From assembly GCA_000514715.1 (NCBI GenBank), contig AZWL01000017.1, positions 102,385-166,384 of the forward strand: 64,000 nt of DNA. The letters are read 5' to 3'. This document shows positions 43,530 to 56,653 of this stretch, one piece after another. The translations under genes were made by a program, and so were the position numbers. Position 1 is the first letter of the stretch. Each line of letters begins with the position of its first letter. Origin of the DNA: Streptomyces sp. CNH099. GTDB taxonomy: Bacteria > Actinomycetota > Actinomycetes > Streptomycetales > Streptomycetaceae. The notes beneath the pieces were generated by a model. That model worked only from the letters and a program-made list of their open reading frames with translations. It made no database searches and had not been told where the DNA came from.

Positions 43530-44048
43530 CTAGACCGGCTCCGCGACCCGCGCGCCCATCGTCGTCCGGGTCGCGACCAGGCGTCCTTCCTGCGGATACG
43601 AGTGCCACGTGCGCCACCCGACGACGTCGTCCTGGCGGTGCACCAGCAGCGCGGTGAACGCGTGCGGGCTGCCGGGGAACGTGCCGGCGAGCCCGCGCGG
43701 GTGGTCGGCGACCAGCGCCAGCAACTCCTGCGCGCGGGACTCGAAGGCGCCGCGGGCCAGCGTCTCGACCCGGGCGGCGAACTCGTACTCCCAGCCGGCG
43801 ACCTGCTTGGCCACGCCGAGGGGGAGCGGGGTGGTGCTGCCGGGCAGGCAGGCGACGGTCTCGGAGCAGGCCGAGTCCCCGTCCCTGAGCAGCACTTGGT
43901 GCGAGGCCCCGAGCAGCCGCAGCTGCACCTCGGCGGAGCCGAGGCGCAGGTCGAGCACCGCGAGGGCCGGCATGGGGTCCATCCCGAGCCGCCATGCGAG
44001 GTCCTGGGCCCGGGTGTCCGTGTACGAGGTCTTGAGAGTGGTGAGCAT
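43530..44048 (-). CDS. DUF2617 family protein
   Basis: A 172-residue cytoplasmic protein of the DUF2617 family: LKTSYTDTRAQDLAWRLGMD, DLRLGSAEVQLRLLGASHQV, VAGWEYEFAARVETLARGAF, then LAGTFPGSPHAFTALLVHRQ and GWRTWHSYPQEGRLVATRT. GCGGAG lies eight bases upstream of the ATG at 44048. It precedes the membrane spermidine synthase-like gene on the same strand, and the pair is common in streptomycetes. No biochemical function is established. Confidence 0.88.
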   Translation of the reverse strand: MLTTLKTSYTDTRAQDLAWRLGMDPMPALAVLDLRLGSAEVQLRLLGASHQVLLRDGDSACSETVACLPGSTTPLPLGVAKQVAGWEYEFAARVETLARGAFESRAQELLALVADHPRGLAGTFPGSPHAFTALLVHRQDDVVGWRTWHSYPQEGRLVATRTTMGARVAEPV

Positions 44049-44269
44049 GGATCGGCTCCGCAGACAGGGTGGAGAGACATCGGGCCGCCCGCCTCCTGGC
44101 GGGACCACGGGTGCGGGCGCAGGCCGAGAAGTACGCGGGCAGAACCGGTAACCGGGGGATGCGCCCGGGAAATAACGGAATCATGAAGTGCGGCCCGCCG
44201 ACAGTGTTTTTACCCTTCTTCACCGGGTTTCCGTCGCGCGGGCGCGAGACTGGTCAGTTGTTCTTTTTT

Positions 44270-44309
44270 TTCCGGCGTTCCGGCGTTCCGGCGTTCCGGC
44301 GTTCCGGTG
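44270..44309. repeat. (TTCCGGCG)4 tandem octamer plus TTCCGGTG
   Basis: Four perfect TTCCGGCG units and one variant follow a run of eight T bases (44263-44271). The block lies just past the stop of the Gly-rich protein gene. It is a likely slippage hot spot. The adjacent A-run on the minus strand does not form a usual terminator. Confidence 0.85.
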
Positions 44310-44345
44310 CTATGCCGTTCCGGCGGCCGGAACGTACTCCGGCGC

Positions 44346-44579
44346 CTAGAAGCCGCCGCCGCCTCCGCCTCCGCCTCCGTCACCGCCGCCACCCCCGCTG
44401 TCGCCCCCGCCGCCGACGTCTCCGCCCCAGCCGACCTCGTCCGTCCCGGCGCCGCCGCCGACGCCGCCCCGGCGGCCCGGCGCGGACAGCCCGCCGCGGT
44501 GGGTGCTGCGTCTGGACGCGGCCGCGGACAAAGTGACGACTAACCCGATCGCGACCACGCCGAAAATGAGGAATCCCAT
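44346..44579 (-). CDS. small membrane protein with poly-glycine tail
   Basis: A 77-residue protein. A single N-terminal helix (MGFLIFGVVAIGLVVTLSAA) is followed by a basic patch and a 40-residue Gly-rich tail ending GGGGGGGGGF. GGGAGG lies upstream of the ATG. Similar short Gly-tail proteins occur in streptomycetes near envelope genes, with no known function. It is divergent from the aminotransferase gene. Confidence 0.7.
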   Translation of the reverse strand: MGFLIFGVVAIGLVVTLSAAASRRSTHRGGLSAPGRRGGVGGGAGTDEVGWGGDVGGGGDSGGGGGDGGGGGGGGGF

Positions 44580-44642
44580 CGGAACCTCCCAATCTCCCCC
44601 GCCCCCGCGGAGGTCCGGTGTACCACCGGATGTGCCCGGCGC

Positions 44643-44660
44643 GAGGGTTCCTCAACCCTC
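44643..44660. promoter_or_regulatory. perfect inverted repeat GAGGGTT-N4-AACCCTC
   Basis: The 7-bp arms (44643-44649 and 44654-44660) lie between divergent genes, 20 bases before the aminotransferase start. It could be an operator for either gene. Confidence 0.5.
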
Positions 44661-44680
44661 CGCCGTGCAAGCATGTCCCC

Positions 44681-45913
<1,233 letters not shown>

Positions 45914-45949
45914 ACGCCGCACAGCGGTCCCGCCGCCGTCCCGTACCGC

Positions 45950-48456
<2,507 letters not shown>

Positions 48457-48460
<4 letters not shown>

Positions 48461-50910
48461 GCCCGCTCCCGTCCGCTGTGCCTGCCGTGCCTGCCGTGCC
48501 TGCCGTGACCGGCCCGTCCGCCGCGCCCGCGCTCCGGCCCGGTCAGGGCCGTGAGCGTGCCGCCGGCGGCCACGTGCAGCACGCCGCCGCCCGCGGCCAC
48601 GGCGGCGGGACTGGAACGGAGGTCCAGCGGCGCGGCCCACACCGGCTCCCCGGTCGCCGCGTCGAGCGCGTACACCCCCCGGGCGACGCCCGGCAACGGC
48701 GACTCCGCGGCGCCCGGCTCCGGCCCCGCGGCGTACACCAGCCCGGCCGCGACCTCGGGCGGAGTGCGGGGCGCGCCGATCGCCCGCAGGCCGGGCCGGT
48801 GCCACCGCACCGCGCCGTCGGCCGCGTCCAGGCCGTACAGGTCGCTGCCCGAGGCCGCGTGGACGAGCCCGCCGGCCGCCGCGGCGGTGACCGTCAGCTC
48901 CCCCTCGCCGTCCGCCGCCACCCGCCGTTCCCAGAGCGTCGCGCGCGTGGCCGGGTGGTGGGCGACGACCGTCCGGCCGCGCGTGTGGTGCAGGGCGCCG
49001 CCCGCGGCCGCCCGGGCGGAGCGGCGCGAGGCGGGGTCGGGCGCGCCCGGGGCGGGTGTGGCCCGGCCGCCGCCGTCCTCGTCCCGTACGGTCAGCAGGC
49101 CCTCGGCGTCCCCGGAGACGTTCCCGGCGGCGTCCACCCGGGGCTGGGTGTACGTGACCACGCCGATGTGCCCGCCCGCCGCGTACAAGCCGTCGACCTC
49201 GGCCATGGTGCCCACGTCGTACCAGCGCGGCCGGCCGGAGTGGGGGTCGAAGGCGTACAGCCGCCACGGCCTGGCCTGCGCCGGCTGCCGGCGGGCCAGG
49301 CGGCTCGCCGCGGCCTGGTACGTGACCGCGCACACGACCCGGTCCGTGGCGACGACCCGGGCGAGCTGCCCGCCGAACACCGCGCCGGTGAACACGTCGA
49401 GCTGCCCGGGAACGGGGATGAGCCACTCCGGCCACTGCACCTCCCGTACGACCCCGCCCGTCGTCGCGCGGTACGTCACCAGCAGCGGGCCCGCGGTGCC
49501 CGTTCCGGGCCGCACGGTGTGGAGCGCGTCGCCCGCCGCGGCCACGGCCACCGCTCCGCCGCTTCCGACGCGCCACTCCACATGGCCGGTGGACGGGGCC
49601 ATCCGGGTGAGTTCGCGGTCGTCGAGCAGATAGACGGCGCCCCGGTGACGCAGCAGGGCGCAGCCCTCCTCCCGCTCGCCGACCGGGCGGCTCCACAGCA
49701 CCCGGCCCGCGGCCGGCCCGCCGCGGGCAGCGGCGGTGCCCGTCGCGCCGCCGCCCTTTCCGCCGTCCGCGCCGTCCCCGCCGCCGCGCAGCCCCCGCGC
49801 CGCGGCCCAGCCCGCGGCGGCGGCCAGCGCCGCGCCGCCGGCCCCGGCCAGCAGCCGCCTGCGGCCGGGGCCGGGGCCCGGGCCCCGCCGGCCTCCGGCC
49901 GTCTCCGGCGTCTGCGGCGGAGAGATCCGCGGCCCCTGCGGCGGAGCCGTCCCCGGCGCCCGCCGCGGAGCCGTGCGGGCCACGGCGGCGTCCGCCTCCG
50001 CTTCGTACCGGCCGATCAGGAGCCGGACCTCCGGGTGCCGCCACCATGGCCGCTCCGGTGCCCGGTCGGCGCACCACGCGAGCACCTCCGCGACCGAGGG
50101 CCGCCGGGCCGGGTCGTGCGCCAGGACCCGCCGCAGGAACCGCGGCCACTGCGGCTCCGGGCCCGGACAGCCGCCGAGATCCGGGTCCGCGTGCAGGGTG
50201 CGGTACAGCACCCGGTGCGCCGGGCCGGTACCGAACGGGGGGCGGCCGGTCAGCGCGTACGCGAGCACACAGCCGAGGGCGAAGAGGTCGGCCGCGGGGC
50301 CCGCGGAACCGTCGCGTTCGAGCAGTTCGGGGGCGATGAAGCCGGGCGACCCGACGATGTCGCCGCTGCCGGTGAGCGTGTCCCCGGCCTCGATCCCGGC
50401 CCCCGCCTCGATCCCGTCCCCGGCCCCGTCCCGGGTGCCGTCCCGCGCGAACGCCCGCGCGACGCCGAAGTCCACGACGACCGGCCCGTCGACGGTGACG
50501 ACGACGTTCGCCGGCTTCAGGTCCCGGTGCGCCAGTCCCGCCCCGTGCACCGCGGCCAGCGCCTCGGCCAGCGCCGCCCCCAGCGAGGCCGCGTCCGCGC
50601 CGCCCAGCGGCCCCTGCGCCTCGACGACCTCGCCGAGCGTGGGCCCGGGACAGAACTCGGCCGCCAGCCAGGGCTCTTCGGCGTCGCAGTCGGCGTCCAG
50701 CACCGCCGCCGTGTACGGGCCGCGTACCGCGCGTGCGGCCCGCACCTCGCGCCGGAACCGCTCACGGAACGTCTCGTCGGCGGCCAGGTGCCGGTGCACC
50801 GTCTTCACCGCCACCAGCCGGCCGGAAGCCGAACGGGCCAGGTGCACCCGCCCCATCCCGCCCGCACCGAGCAGCGAGACGATCCGGTAGCCGCCCACCT
50901 CACGCGCCAT
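48457..50910 (-). CDS. Ser/Thr protein kinase with PQQ-type beta-propeller, paralog B
   Basis: An 817-residue paralog encoded just upstream of kinase A. The kinase domain (about 1-270) has LLGAGGMGRVHLARSASGRL, VAVKTVHRHL, HRDLKPANVVV and DFGVARAF, with an Asp/Gly-rich insertion (about 155-175) before the TGSGD activation segment. One helix lies at about 350-375. The extracellular propeller follows (EGCALLRHRGAVYLLDDREL, WYDVGTMAEVDGLYAAGGHI, LVHAASGSDLYGLDAADGAV). The frame extends to 50991, but GGGAGGG about nine bases before the ATG at 50910 supports that start. The C-terminus ends in HGRHGRH repeats. A coupled kinase pair suggests a heteromeric receptor; that is inference. Confidence 0.93.
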
Positions 50911-51063
50911 CCCGTCCACCCTCCCCGGCCGTCCCCGCACAGGGCGACGCGCCCCTGTCACGAAGGGTTCCACCCGCCGCCGGGACCCCACCCGCCGCCA
51001 CGCGTCGGGGGCGGGCGCCCGCCCTCCGGCGGGGCGCCCGCCCCCTCACCCGCGGTCAGCGGG

Positions 51064-52737
51064 CTACTTCGTCTCCAGATCCCGCCGGCGGAAGCCCACG
51101 AGGCCCAGCCACACCAGCCCCACGGCGATCGCCGTCAGCACCAGCAGCGGCATCCACGACATGTCCTTGGCCGGGAGCTGCGGTACGTGGCCGAAGGGGG
51201 ACAGGTCGGTGAGGATGTCCGGGAACTTGAGGAGTTCGCCGAGGTAGTTGACGATGAAGCCGTACACCGGCACCACCCAGGCGATCGCCACGGCCCGCGG
51301 GATCCAGCCGAAGAGGGCGACCGCGAGTCCGATGGCGACCCAGAGGGCGGGGGAGTAGGCCAGCGCCGCACCGACGAGCTTGAGGAACAGGTCCCCGTCG
51401 CCGGTCGAGGCGGCGCCCGAGATGCCGAAGCCGATGCCGGCGACCAGCATCAGCACCGTGCCGCCGGCCGCGCCGACGATCACGTGGCTGAGCACCCAGC
51501 GGCTGCGGGACAGCGCCGTCGCGAGCAGCGGCTCGGCCCGGCCCGCGGACTCCTCCGCACGGGGGCGCAGGGCGGCCATCACGACGTAGATCGAGCAGAC
51601 CACGGCGATGACGACCATCACCACCGAGGCGAACGACTCCGCGATCGTGCCCCCGCCGATCTCGGCGAGCTGCTTCTCCAGCTCGTCGAAGCCGTCGACC
51701 ATTTCCTCGACGTCGCTGAGGATCGACCCGTACATCACGCCGAGCACCAGCGCGCCGGCGCCGAAGCCGGCGAGCAGCCCGCGGTGCAGGCGCAGCGCGA
51801 AGCCGAGCGGGGTGGTGAGGGTCTCGGAGCCGGTCGGGCTGCCGAGGCGGGCGGCTTTGAGGCCCGCGCCGACGTCGCGGTGGGTGCTGAGCACGAAGCC
51901 GACGGCCGTGCAGACCGCGGCCGCGGCGAGCACGAGCAGCAGCGGCCACCAGCGGTTGTCGACGTACACGTACGTGCGCTGGACCCAGCCGATCGGGGAG
52001 AGCCACGACAGCCAGTCGCTGCCGACGTCGCCGGCGGCGCGCAGCGCGTACGCGGCGCCGATGACCGCCATCGCCATGCCGGACGCGCCGCGGGCGTACG
52101 CGGTGATCTGCACGGTGATGGCCGCGACGGAGGCGAAGAGCACCCCGATGGCGGTGTGCGCGAGGCCGTAGAGCAGGGAGCCCTGCCCGTCCACGCCGTC
52201 GATGCCCATGCCGGACAGGCCGACGGCCAGCAGCAGGCCCAGCACCAGGTTGGCGATGACGGCGACGATGAGCGCGGCGGCCAGGTAGGCGTGCCGGCCG
52301 ACGACGGTGGAGCGCACCAGCTCGGCGCGGTTCGTCTCCTCCTCGGTCCGGGTGTGCCGGGAGATGAGGAGCACGCTCATGATGCCGACCAGGATGGCCG
52401 TGAAGCCGAGCATCTGGTGGCCGGTCATCGAGCCGATGTTGTAGTCGTCGAGGTAGTGCTCGGGACCGGTCATGGCCAGGCCGGCGGGGCTGTCCATGGT
52501 CTCGGCGACGTCGGCGCGCTTCTTCGGCGTGTCGTACGACGTGTCGAAGCTGCTGACGCTGGAGACGGTCCCGAGGAACAGCGCGATCACCCAGACGGGC
52601 AGCCGGATGCGGTCCCGGCGCAGCGCGAACCGGATCAGCGTCCCGGTGCCGGCCAGCGCGCTCGCGCCCTCCTGGGCGGGCGGGGGTGCGGGGGGTTGGG
52701 CCTTGGCGGTGCCCGTGGTGGAGGAGGTGGCAGACAT
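51064..52737 (-). CDS. ABC exporter permease (polyketide/antibiotic type)
   Basis: A 557-residue membrane protein with about 12 hydrophobic segments (e.g. MLGFTAILVGIMSVLLISRH, AALIVAVIANLVLGLLLAVG, ASVVMVVIAVVCSIYVVMAA, WVAIGLAVALFGWIPRAVAI). It belongs to the duplicated ABC-2-like permeases that export tetronasin-type polyketides. The ATG shares a base with the TGA of the ATPase gene upstream (TGATG), so translation is coupled. It should form a plasma-membrane exporter with that ATPase. The substrate is unknown: no biosynthetic gene cluster is nearby, so self-protection or drug efflux is likely. Confidence 0.92.
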   Translation of the reverse strand: MSATSSTTGTAKAQPPAPPPAQEGASALAGTGTLIRFALRRDRIRLPVWVIALFLGTVSSVSSFDTSYDTPKKRADVAETMDSPAGLAMTGPEHYLDDYNIGSMTGHQMLGFTAILVGIMSVLLISRHTRTEEETNRAELVRSTVVGRHAYLAAALIVAVIANLVLGLLLAVGLSGMGIDGVDGQGSLLYGLAHTAIGVLFASVAAITVQITAYARGASGMAMAVIGAAYALRAAGDVGSDWLSWLSPIGWVQRTYVYVDNRWWPLLLVLAAAAVCTAVGFVLSTHRDVGAGLKAARLGSPTGSETLTTPLGFALRLHRGLLAGFGAGALVLGVMYGSILSDVEEMVDGFDELEKQLAEIGGGTIAESFASVVMVVIAVVCSIYVVMAALRPRAEESAGRAEPLLATALSRSRWVLSHVIVGAAGGTVLMLVAGIGFGISGAASTGDGDLFLKLVGAALAYSPALWVAIGLAVALFGWIPRAVAIAWVVPVYGFIVNYLGELLKFPDILTDLSPFGHVPQLPAKDMSWMPLLVLTAIAVGLVWLGLVGFRRRDLETK

Positions 52738-53660
52738 CAGGCTGCTCCCGCCTCCGAGTGGTGGGTGTTCTGCTCCAGCTCGTCGCCGTAGTGGCGGAGC
52801 ATCAGCTCCTCCAGTGTGGGGGGGTGGCTCACCAGGCTGCGGATGCCGAACTCGCCGAGGCGGCGCACGGCGGCGTCCAGGTGCTCGCCGTCGACGGCGA
52901 AGCGCACCCGGCCGTCGTCGGTGCGCAGCTGGTGGATGCCCGGCAGCTCGTCGATGCCGGCGGGGGTCCGCTCGGTCTCGGCCTCGATGGTCGTACGGGT
53001 CAGGTGGCGCATCTCGCTGAGCGTCCCGGACTGCACGACCTTCCCCAGCCGGATGATGCTCACCCGGTCCGCCAGCTTCTCCACCTGGGCCAGGATGTGG
53101 CTGGACAGCAGGACGGTCTTGCCCTCGGCCTTCGCCCGGATGATGACGTCCTGGAAGATGACCTCCATGAGCGGGTCGAGGCCCGCGGTGGGCTCGTCGA
53201 GCAGGAGCAGCTCGGCGTCGGAGGCGAGGGCGGCGACGATGGCCACCTTCTGCCGGTTGCCCTTGGAGTAGCTCCGGCCCTTCTTGGTCGGGTCCAGGTC
53301 GAAGCGCTCGATGAGGTCGTCGCGACGCTGCTTGTCGATGCCGCCGCGCAGCCGGGCGAGCAGGTCGATGGCCTCACCGCCGGTGAGGTTGGGCCACAGC
53401 TCGACGTCACCGGGCACGTAGGCCAGCCGGCGGTGGAGGGTGACGGCGTCGGCCCACGGGTCGCCGCCGAGCACCTGGGCGGTGCCCGTATCAGCGCGTA
53501 GCAGCCCGAGCAGCACGCGGATGGTGGTCGATTTCCCCGCGCCGTTGGGGCCGAGGAAGCCGTGCACCTCGCCCGTCTCCACGTCGAGGTCGAGGCCGTC
53601 GAGCGCACGGGTCCGGCCGAACGTCTTGGTGAGGCCGGAGACGGTGATTGCCTTGGTCAT
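52737..53660 (-). CDS. ABC exporter ATP-binding protein
   Basis: A 307-residue ATPase. It has Walker A GPNGAGKST (37-45), the Q-loop region (RLAYVPGDVELWPNLTGGEA, where the usual Gln is replaced by Pro-Gly), a degenerate signature (YSKGNRQKVAIVAALAS), Walker B LLLLDEPTAGLDPL and switch His in SSHILAQ. The C-terminal about 80 residues form the extra domain seen in drug-export ATPases of the DrrA type. It pairs with the downstream permease through a TGATG overlap. A GbsR/MarR-like gene is divergent and probably regulates it. Confidence 0.94.
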   Translation of the reverse strand: MTKAITVSGLTKTFGRTRALDGLDLDVETGEVHGFLGPNGAGKSTTIRVLLGLLRADTGTAQVLGGDPWADAVTLHRRLAYVPGDVELWPNLTGGEAIDLLARLRGGIDKQRRDDLIERFDLDPTKKGRSYSKGNRQKVAIVAALASDAELLLLDEPTAGLDPLMEVIFQDVIIRAKAEGKTVLLSSHILAQVEKLADRVSIIRLGKVVQSGTLSEMRHLTRTTIEAETERTPAGIDELPGIHQLRTDDGRVRFAVDGEHLDAAVRRLGEFGIRSLVSHPPTLEELMLRHYGDELEQNTHHSEAGAA

Positions 53661-53680
53661 ACACTGAAGCTACAGGAAGG

Positions 53681-53696
53681 TTCAGAAATTTGTGAA
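53681..53696. promoter_or_regulatory. near-perfect palindrome, candidate operator
   Basis: TTCAGAAATTTGTGAA is a 16-bp palindrome broken at one base pair (positions 5/12). It lies 20 bases before the ABC ATPase start and 57 before the divergent GbsR/MarR-like regulator. This is typical placement for an operator controlling both. Confidence 0.6.
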
Positions 53697-53753
53697 GTTA
53701 AGGAACCGTTAGTATCGCCATTGTGTGGGCACGGACGGGGAGAACCTAGCAAA

Positions 53754-54407
53754 GTGGCAGATCAGCAGCGTGAGGATCGTGAAGAGCGCGAGGAGCGTGT
53801 CGCCAGCGCGGAGCCCGCGGGACGCGCCGGGCGCGCCGAGGGCTCCCCGGACTCTCCGGGCACCCAGGGCTCCCCGGGCTCTTCGGGCGCCGAGGACGCC
53901 GGGCGTACGGGGCACGCGGGGCGCGACCCGGAGGCCGTCGCGCGGTACGTGGAACGGATGGCAGCCGAGCTGACCGAGATGGGCGTGCCGCGCATGGCCT
54001 CCCGCGTCTTCGCGTGCATCCTCGCGGACGACGCCGGCGAACTCACCGCCGCGGAGGTGGGCGAGCGCCTGCACGTGAGCCCGGCGGCGGTCTCCGGCGC
54101 CGTGCGCTACCTCGCGCAGATCGGCCTCATCTCCCGCGAGCGCAAGCCGGGCTCGCGGCGCGAGCGGTACCGGGTGGAGGGCGACCGCTGGTACCAGCTC
54201 TTCGCGCAGCGGGGGCCGAGCATCAGACGCGTCCAGCGGACCCTCGACGCGGGCGTCGGCCTCCTGGGGGCGGACACGCCGGCGGGGCGGCGGATCGGGG
54301 AGACGTCGGAGTTCTTCGCGTTCCTGGACGAGGAGAACAGCCGGCTGGAGCAGCGCTGGTGGGAGTACGTCAAGCGCCGCGACGAGGCGCGGGCGGCGGG
54401 GGAGTAG
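53754..54407 (+). CDS. GbsR/MarR-family transcriptional regulator
   Basis: A 217-residue regulator. An N-terminal disordered Glu/Ser/Gly stretch (about 1-65) precedes a MarR-like winged helix (about 70-165). Key parts are VERMAAELTEMGVPRMASRV, ADDAGELTAAEVGERLHVSP, AAVSGAVRYLAQIGLISRER and KPGSRRERYRVEGDRWYQLF. A C-terminal helical region ends RWWEYVKRRDEARAAGE. This layout fits GbsR-type regulators. The GTG at 53754 has GGGGAG about 11 bases upstream. TAGTAT at 53710-53715 could be its -10 box. It is divergent from the ABC exporter genes across a palindrome. Confidence 0.88.
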   Translation: MADQQREDREEREERVASAEPAGRAGRAEGSPDSPGTQGSPGSSGAEDAGRTGHAGRDPEAVARYVERMAAELTEMGVPRMASRVFACILADDAGELTAAEVGERLHVSPAAVSGAVRYLAQIGLISRERKPGSRRERYRVEGDRWYQLFAQRGPSIRRVQRTLDAGVGLLGADTPAGRRIGETSEFFAFLDEENSRLEQRWWEYVKRRDEARAAGE

Positions 54408-54466
54408 CCCTTCGCGCGACGGGCGGCCGTCCGCGGCACGCCCGGGGGCCCGACAGGTGCATGCCA

Positions 54467-54495
54467 TTGATCTGTTCATTACATCGATCTATATT
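54467..54495 (+). promoter_or_regulatory. promoter of the LVIVD-protein gene
   Basis: TTGATC (54467-54472) and TATATT (54490-54495) are separated by exactly 17 bases in an unusually A/T-rich stretch. They lie 41 bases before the ATG at 54536. They resemble a housekeeping-sigma promoter. Confidence 0.6.
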
Positions 54496-54535
54496 GCGGG
54501 GGATCTGGACTGCCGTACGCAAGGGGAGGGCTCGT

Positions 54536-55927
54536 ATGCACGTCTCCGCAGTCGGCCGCAGAACCCGCCGCGCACTCCAAGCGGTCGTGGTCGCCGGCGC
54601 GTTGGTGATCACGTCGATCGGGCTGGCCGGCCCGGCCACCGCCCAGACCGACCTGGGCGTGAACGAGATATCGCACAGCAAGAACGTCAAGCCCGTCGCC
54701 CACATACCCAGGCAGGGTCCGCTCGTCAACGCCACCCACAGCGACCTCGCGTTCTGGGGCGACTACGCCGTCCAGGGCAGCTACGGCGGATTCACCATCT
54801 ACGACGTCTCGAAGCCCCGGCGCCCGAAGATCATCTCTCAGTTCTCGTGCCCCGGCGGACAGGGCGACCCCACCGTCTCCGAAGACGGAAAGCTGCTCTT
54901 CTTCTCGGTCGACTCGGCGCGGAGCGACGACTCCTGCGACTCCGACCCCTCCTCTCCCGCCGAACCGGACGCCTGGGAAGGCATCCGGATCTTCGACATC
55001 CGGGACGTGACCGAGCCCGAGTACGTGAAGTCGGTCCAGACCAAGTGCGGATCCCACACGCACACGCTGGTCCCGGGCAAGGACACGGTCCACCTGTACG
55101 TCTCCTCCTACGGCCCGGACGAGACGTTCCCCAACTGCCAGCCCCCGCACGACTCGATCTCCGTCGTGGAAGTACCGCTGGACCACCCGAAGGCCGCTTC
55201 CGTGGTCGCCGAGCCGGTCCTCTTCCCCGACGGCGGCGCCCCCGGCACCGCGGGCTGCCACGACATCACCGTCTTCCCGCAGAAGGACCTCGCCGCGGGC
55301 GCCTGCATGGGCCAGGGCATCCTGATGAACATCTCGGACCCCGTGGCCCCGAAGGTGATCACCACCGCCTCCGACCCCAACTTCGCCTTCTGGCACTCGG
55401 CCACGTTCAACAACGACGCCAGCCGCGTCATCTTCACCGACGAACTGGGCGGCGGCGGCGCACCCACCTGCAACGAGCGGATCGGGCCTGAGCGCGGCGC
55501 CGACGCCGTGTTCGACATCACCGGCGTGGGCAACAGCCGGAAACTGGAGTTCCGCAGCTACTTCAAGATCCCGCGGCACCAGTCCGACACCGAGAACTGC
55601 GTCGCCCACAACGGCTCCCTGATCCCGGTCAAGGGCCGCGACATCTTCGTGCAGTCCTGGTACCAGGGCGGCGTCTCGGTCATCGACTTCACGGACCCCG
55701 ACAACCCGGCCGAGATCGGCTACTTCGAGCGCGGCCCGATCTCGGAGGACGAGCTGACGGGCGGCGGCTCCTGGTCCGCGTACTGGTACAACGGCTTCGT
55801 CTACTCCAGCGACATGACCAAGGGACTGGACGTCCTCCGGGTCAAGGGCCGCGGGTTCGGCAAGGCCAACAAGATCAGGCTGGACTACCTGAACGCGCAG
55901 ACCCAGTACAGCATCACCAAGGACTGA
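54536..55927 (+). CDS. secreted LVIVD-repeat beta-propeller protein
   Basis: A 463-residue secreted protein. The signal peptide is about residues 1-36 (RRALQAVVVAGALVITSIGL, cleavage near ATA-Q). The mature part is a propeller of LVIVD-type repeats, seen as recurring FTIYDVSKPRRPKIIS, IRIFDIRDVTEPEYVKSV, ILMNISDPVAPKVITTAS, VSVIDFTDPDNPAEIGYFER and KGLDVLRVKG. Such proteins are extracellular and mostly of unknown function. AAGGGGAGGG lies five bases before the ATG. The DUF305 gene follows 95 bases downstream in the same direction; coexpression is likely. Confidence 0.92.
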   Translation: MHVSAVGRRTRRALQAVVVAGALVITSIGLAGPATAQTDLGVNEISHSKNVKPVAHIPRQGPLVNATHSDLAFWGDYAVQGSYGGFTIYDVSKPRRPKIISQFSCPGGQGDPTVSEDGKLLFFSVDSARSDDSCDSDPSSPAEPDAWEGIRIFDIRDVTEPEYVKSVQTKCGSHTHTLVPGKDTVHLYVSSYGPDETFPNCQPPHDSISVVEVPLDHPKAASVVAEPVLFPDGGAPGTAGCHDITVFPQKDLAAGACMGQGILMNISDPVAPKVITTASDPNFAFWHSATFNNDASRVIFTDELGGGGAPTCNERIGPERGADAVFDITGVGNSRKLEFRSYFKIPRHQSDTENCVAHNGSLIPVKGRDIFVQSWYQGGVSVIDFTDPDNPAEIGYFERGPISEDELTGGGSWSAYWYNGFVYSSDMTKGLDVLRVKGRGFGKANKIRLDYLNAQTQYSITKD

Positions 55928-56022
55928 CCCTTCCCACGGCCCCGGCGGTGCACCCGCCGGGGCCCGTACCACCACCCACTGACGCAGCCCGCCGCGCGGC
56001 GGGGCGGAAGGGAACGGACATC

Positions 56023-56640
56023 GTGAAGTACCGGAGAGCCGCAGGCGTGCTGCTGTCCGCCGTCTGCCTGGCCGGCCTCGCGACCGGCGCCGCCCGCGCC
56101 GACGCGGCGCCGCCCGCGTCGTCGGACAGCGCCCAGGCGTACGCGGCCGCGGCACAGGTCGCGGCGAACGACGCCGACGCCCAGTTCGTCAGCATGATGA
56201 TCCCGCACCACTACCAGGCACTCGTCATGAGCCGACTGGCCCCGACCCGGGCCGACGACGACACCGTGCTCGCGCTCGCCGACCGGATCGACGTCGAGCA
56301 GGACCTTGAGATCTACATGATGCAGTCCTGGCAGGGCTGGCACGACCTGCAGGTGACGGATGCCGAGCAGGCGTACGAGCGCCTGCTGCAGAATCCGGAG
56401 ATGCTCGAACAGATGGGCATGGCGACCCCGGAGGAGATCGACACGCTCGGCGCCTCCTCGGGACCGGCGTTCGACGAGCAGTACCTGACCCTGATGATCG
56501 AGCACCATCGGGGCGCGGTCCGCATGCTGCGCGACGTCATAGCCAACGGCAGCGACGGGACCCTGCAGCAGTGGGCCACCGACATGCTGACCACCCAAAA
56601 GACCCAGATCGCCCAGATGGAAGCACTCCTGGCGGACTAG
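56023..56640 (+). CDS. secreted DUF305 protein
   Basis: A 205-residue protein. A signal peptide (AAGVLLSAVCLAGLATGAAR, cleavage near ADA-A) precedes a ferritin-like DUF305 domain (about 45-200). Its paired histidine motifs are FVSMMIPHHYQALVMSRLA and YLTLMIEHHRGAVRMLRDVI, with Met-rich surroundings that suggest metal, possibly copper, binding. GGAAGGGA supports the GTG at 56023. It follows the LVIVD propeller gene, a pairing I recall from other streptomycetes. A large hairpin follows the stop. Confidence 0.9.
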   Translation: MKYRRAAGVLLSAVCLAGLATGAARADAAPPASSDSAQAYAAAAQVAANDADAQFVSMMIPHHYQALVMSRLAPTRADDDTVLALADRIDVEQDLEIYMMQSWQGWHDLQVTDAEQAYERLLQNPEMLEQMGMATPEEIDTLGASSGPAFDEQYLTLMIEHHRGAVRMLRDVIANGSDGTLQQWATDMLTTQKTQIAQMEALLAD

Positions 56641-56653
56641 ACGCCCACGGGCA

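Noticed and set aside
44230..44310. CRISPR-like array
   Set aside because: The TTCCGGCG units are contiguous octamers without spacers; no CRISPR repeats or cas genes occur anywhere in the window.
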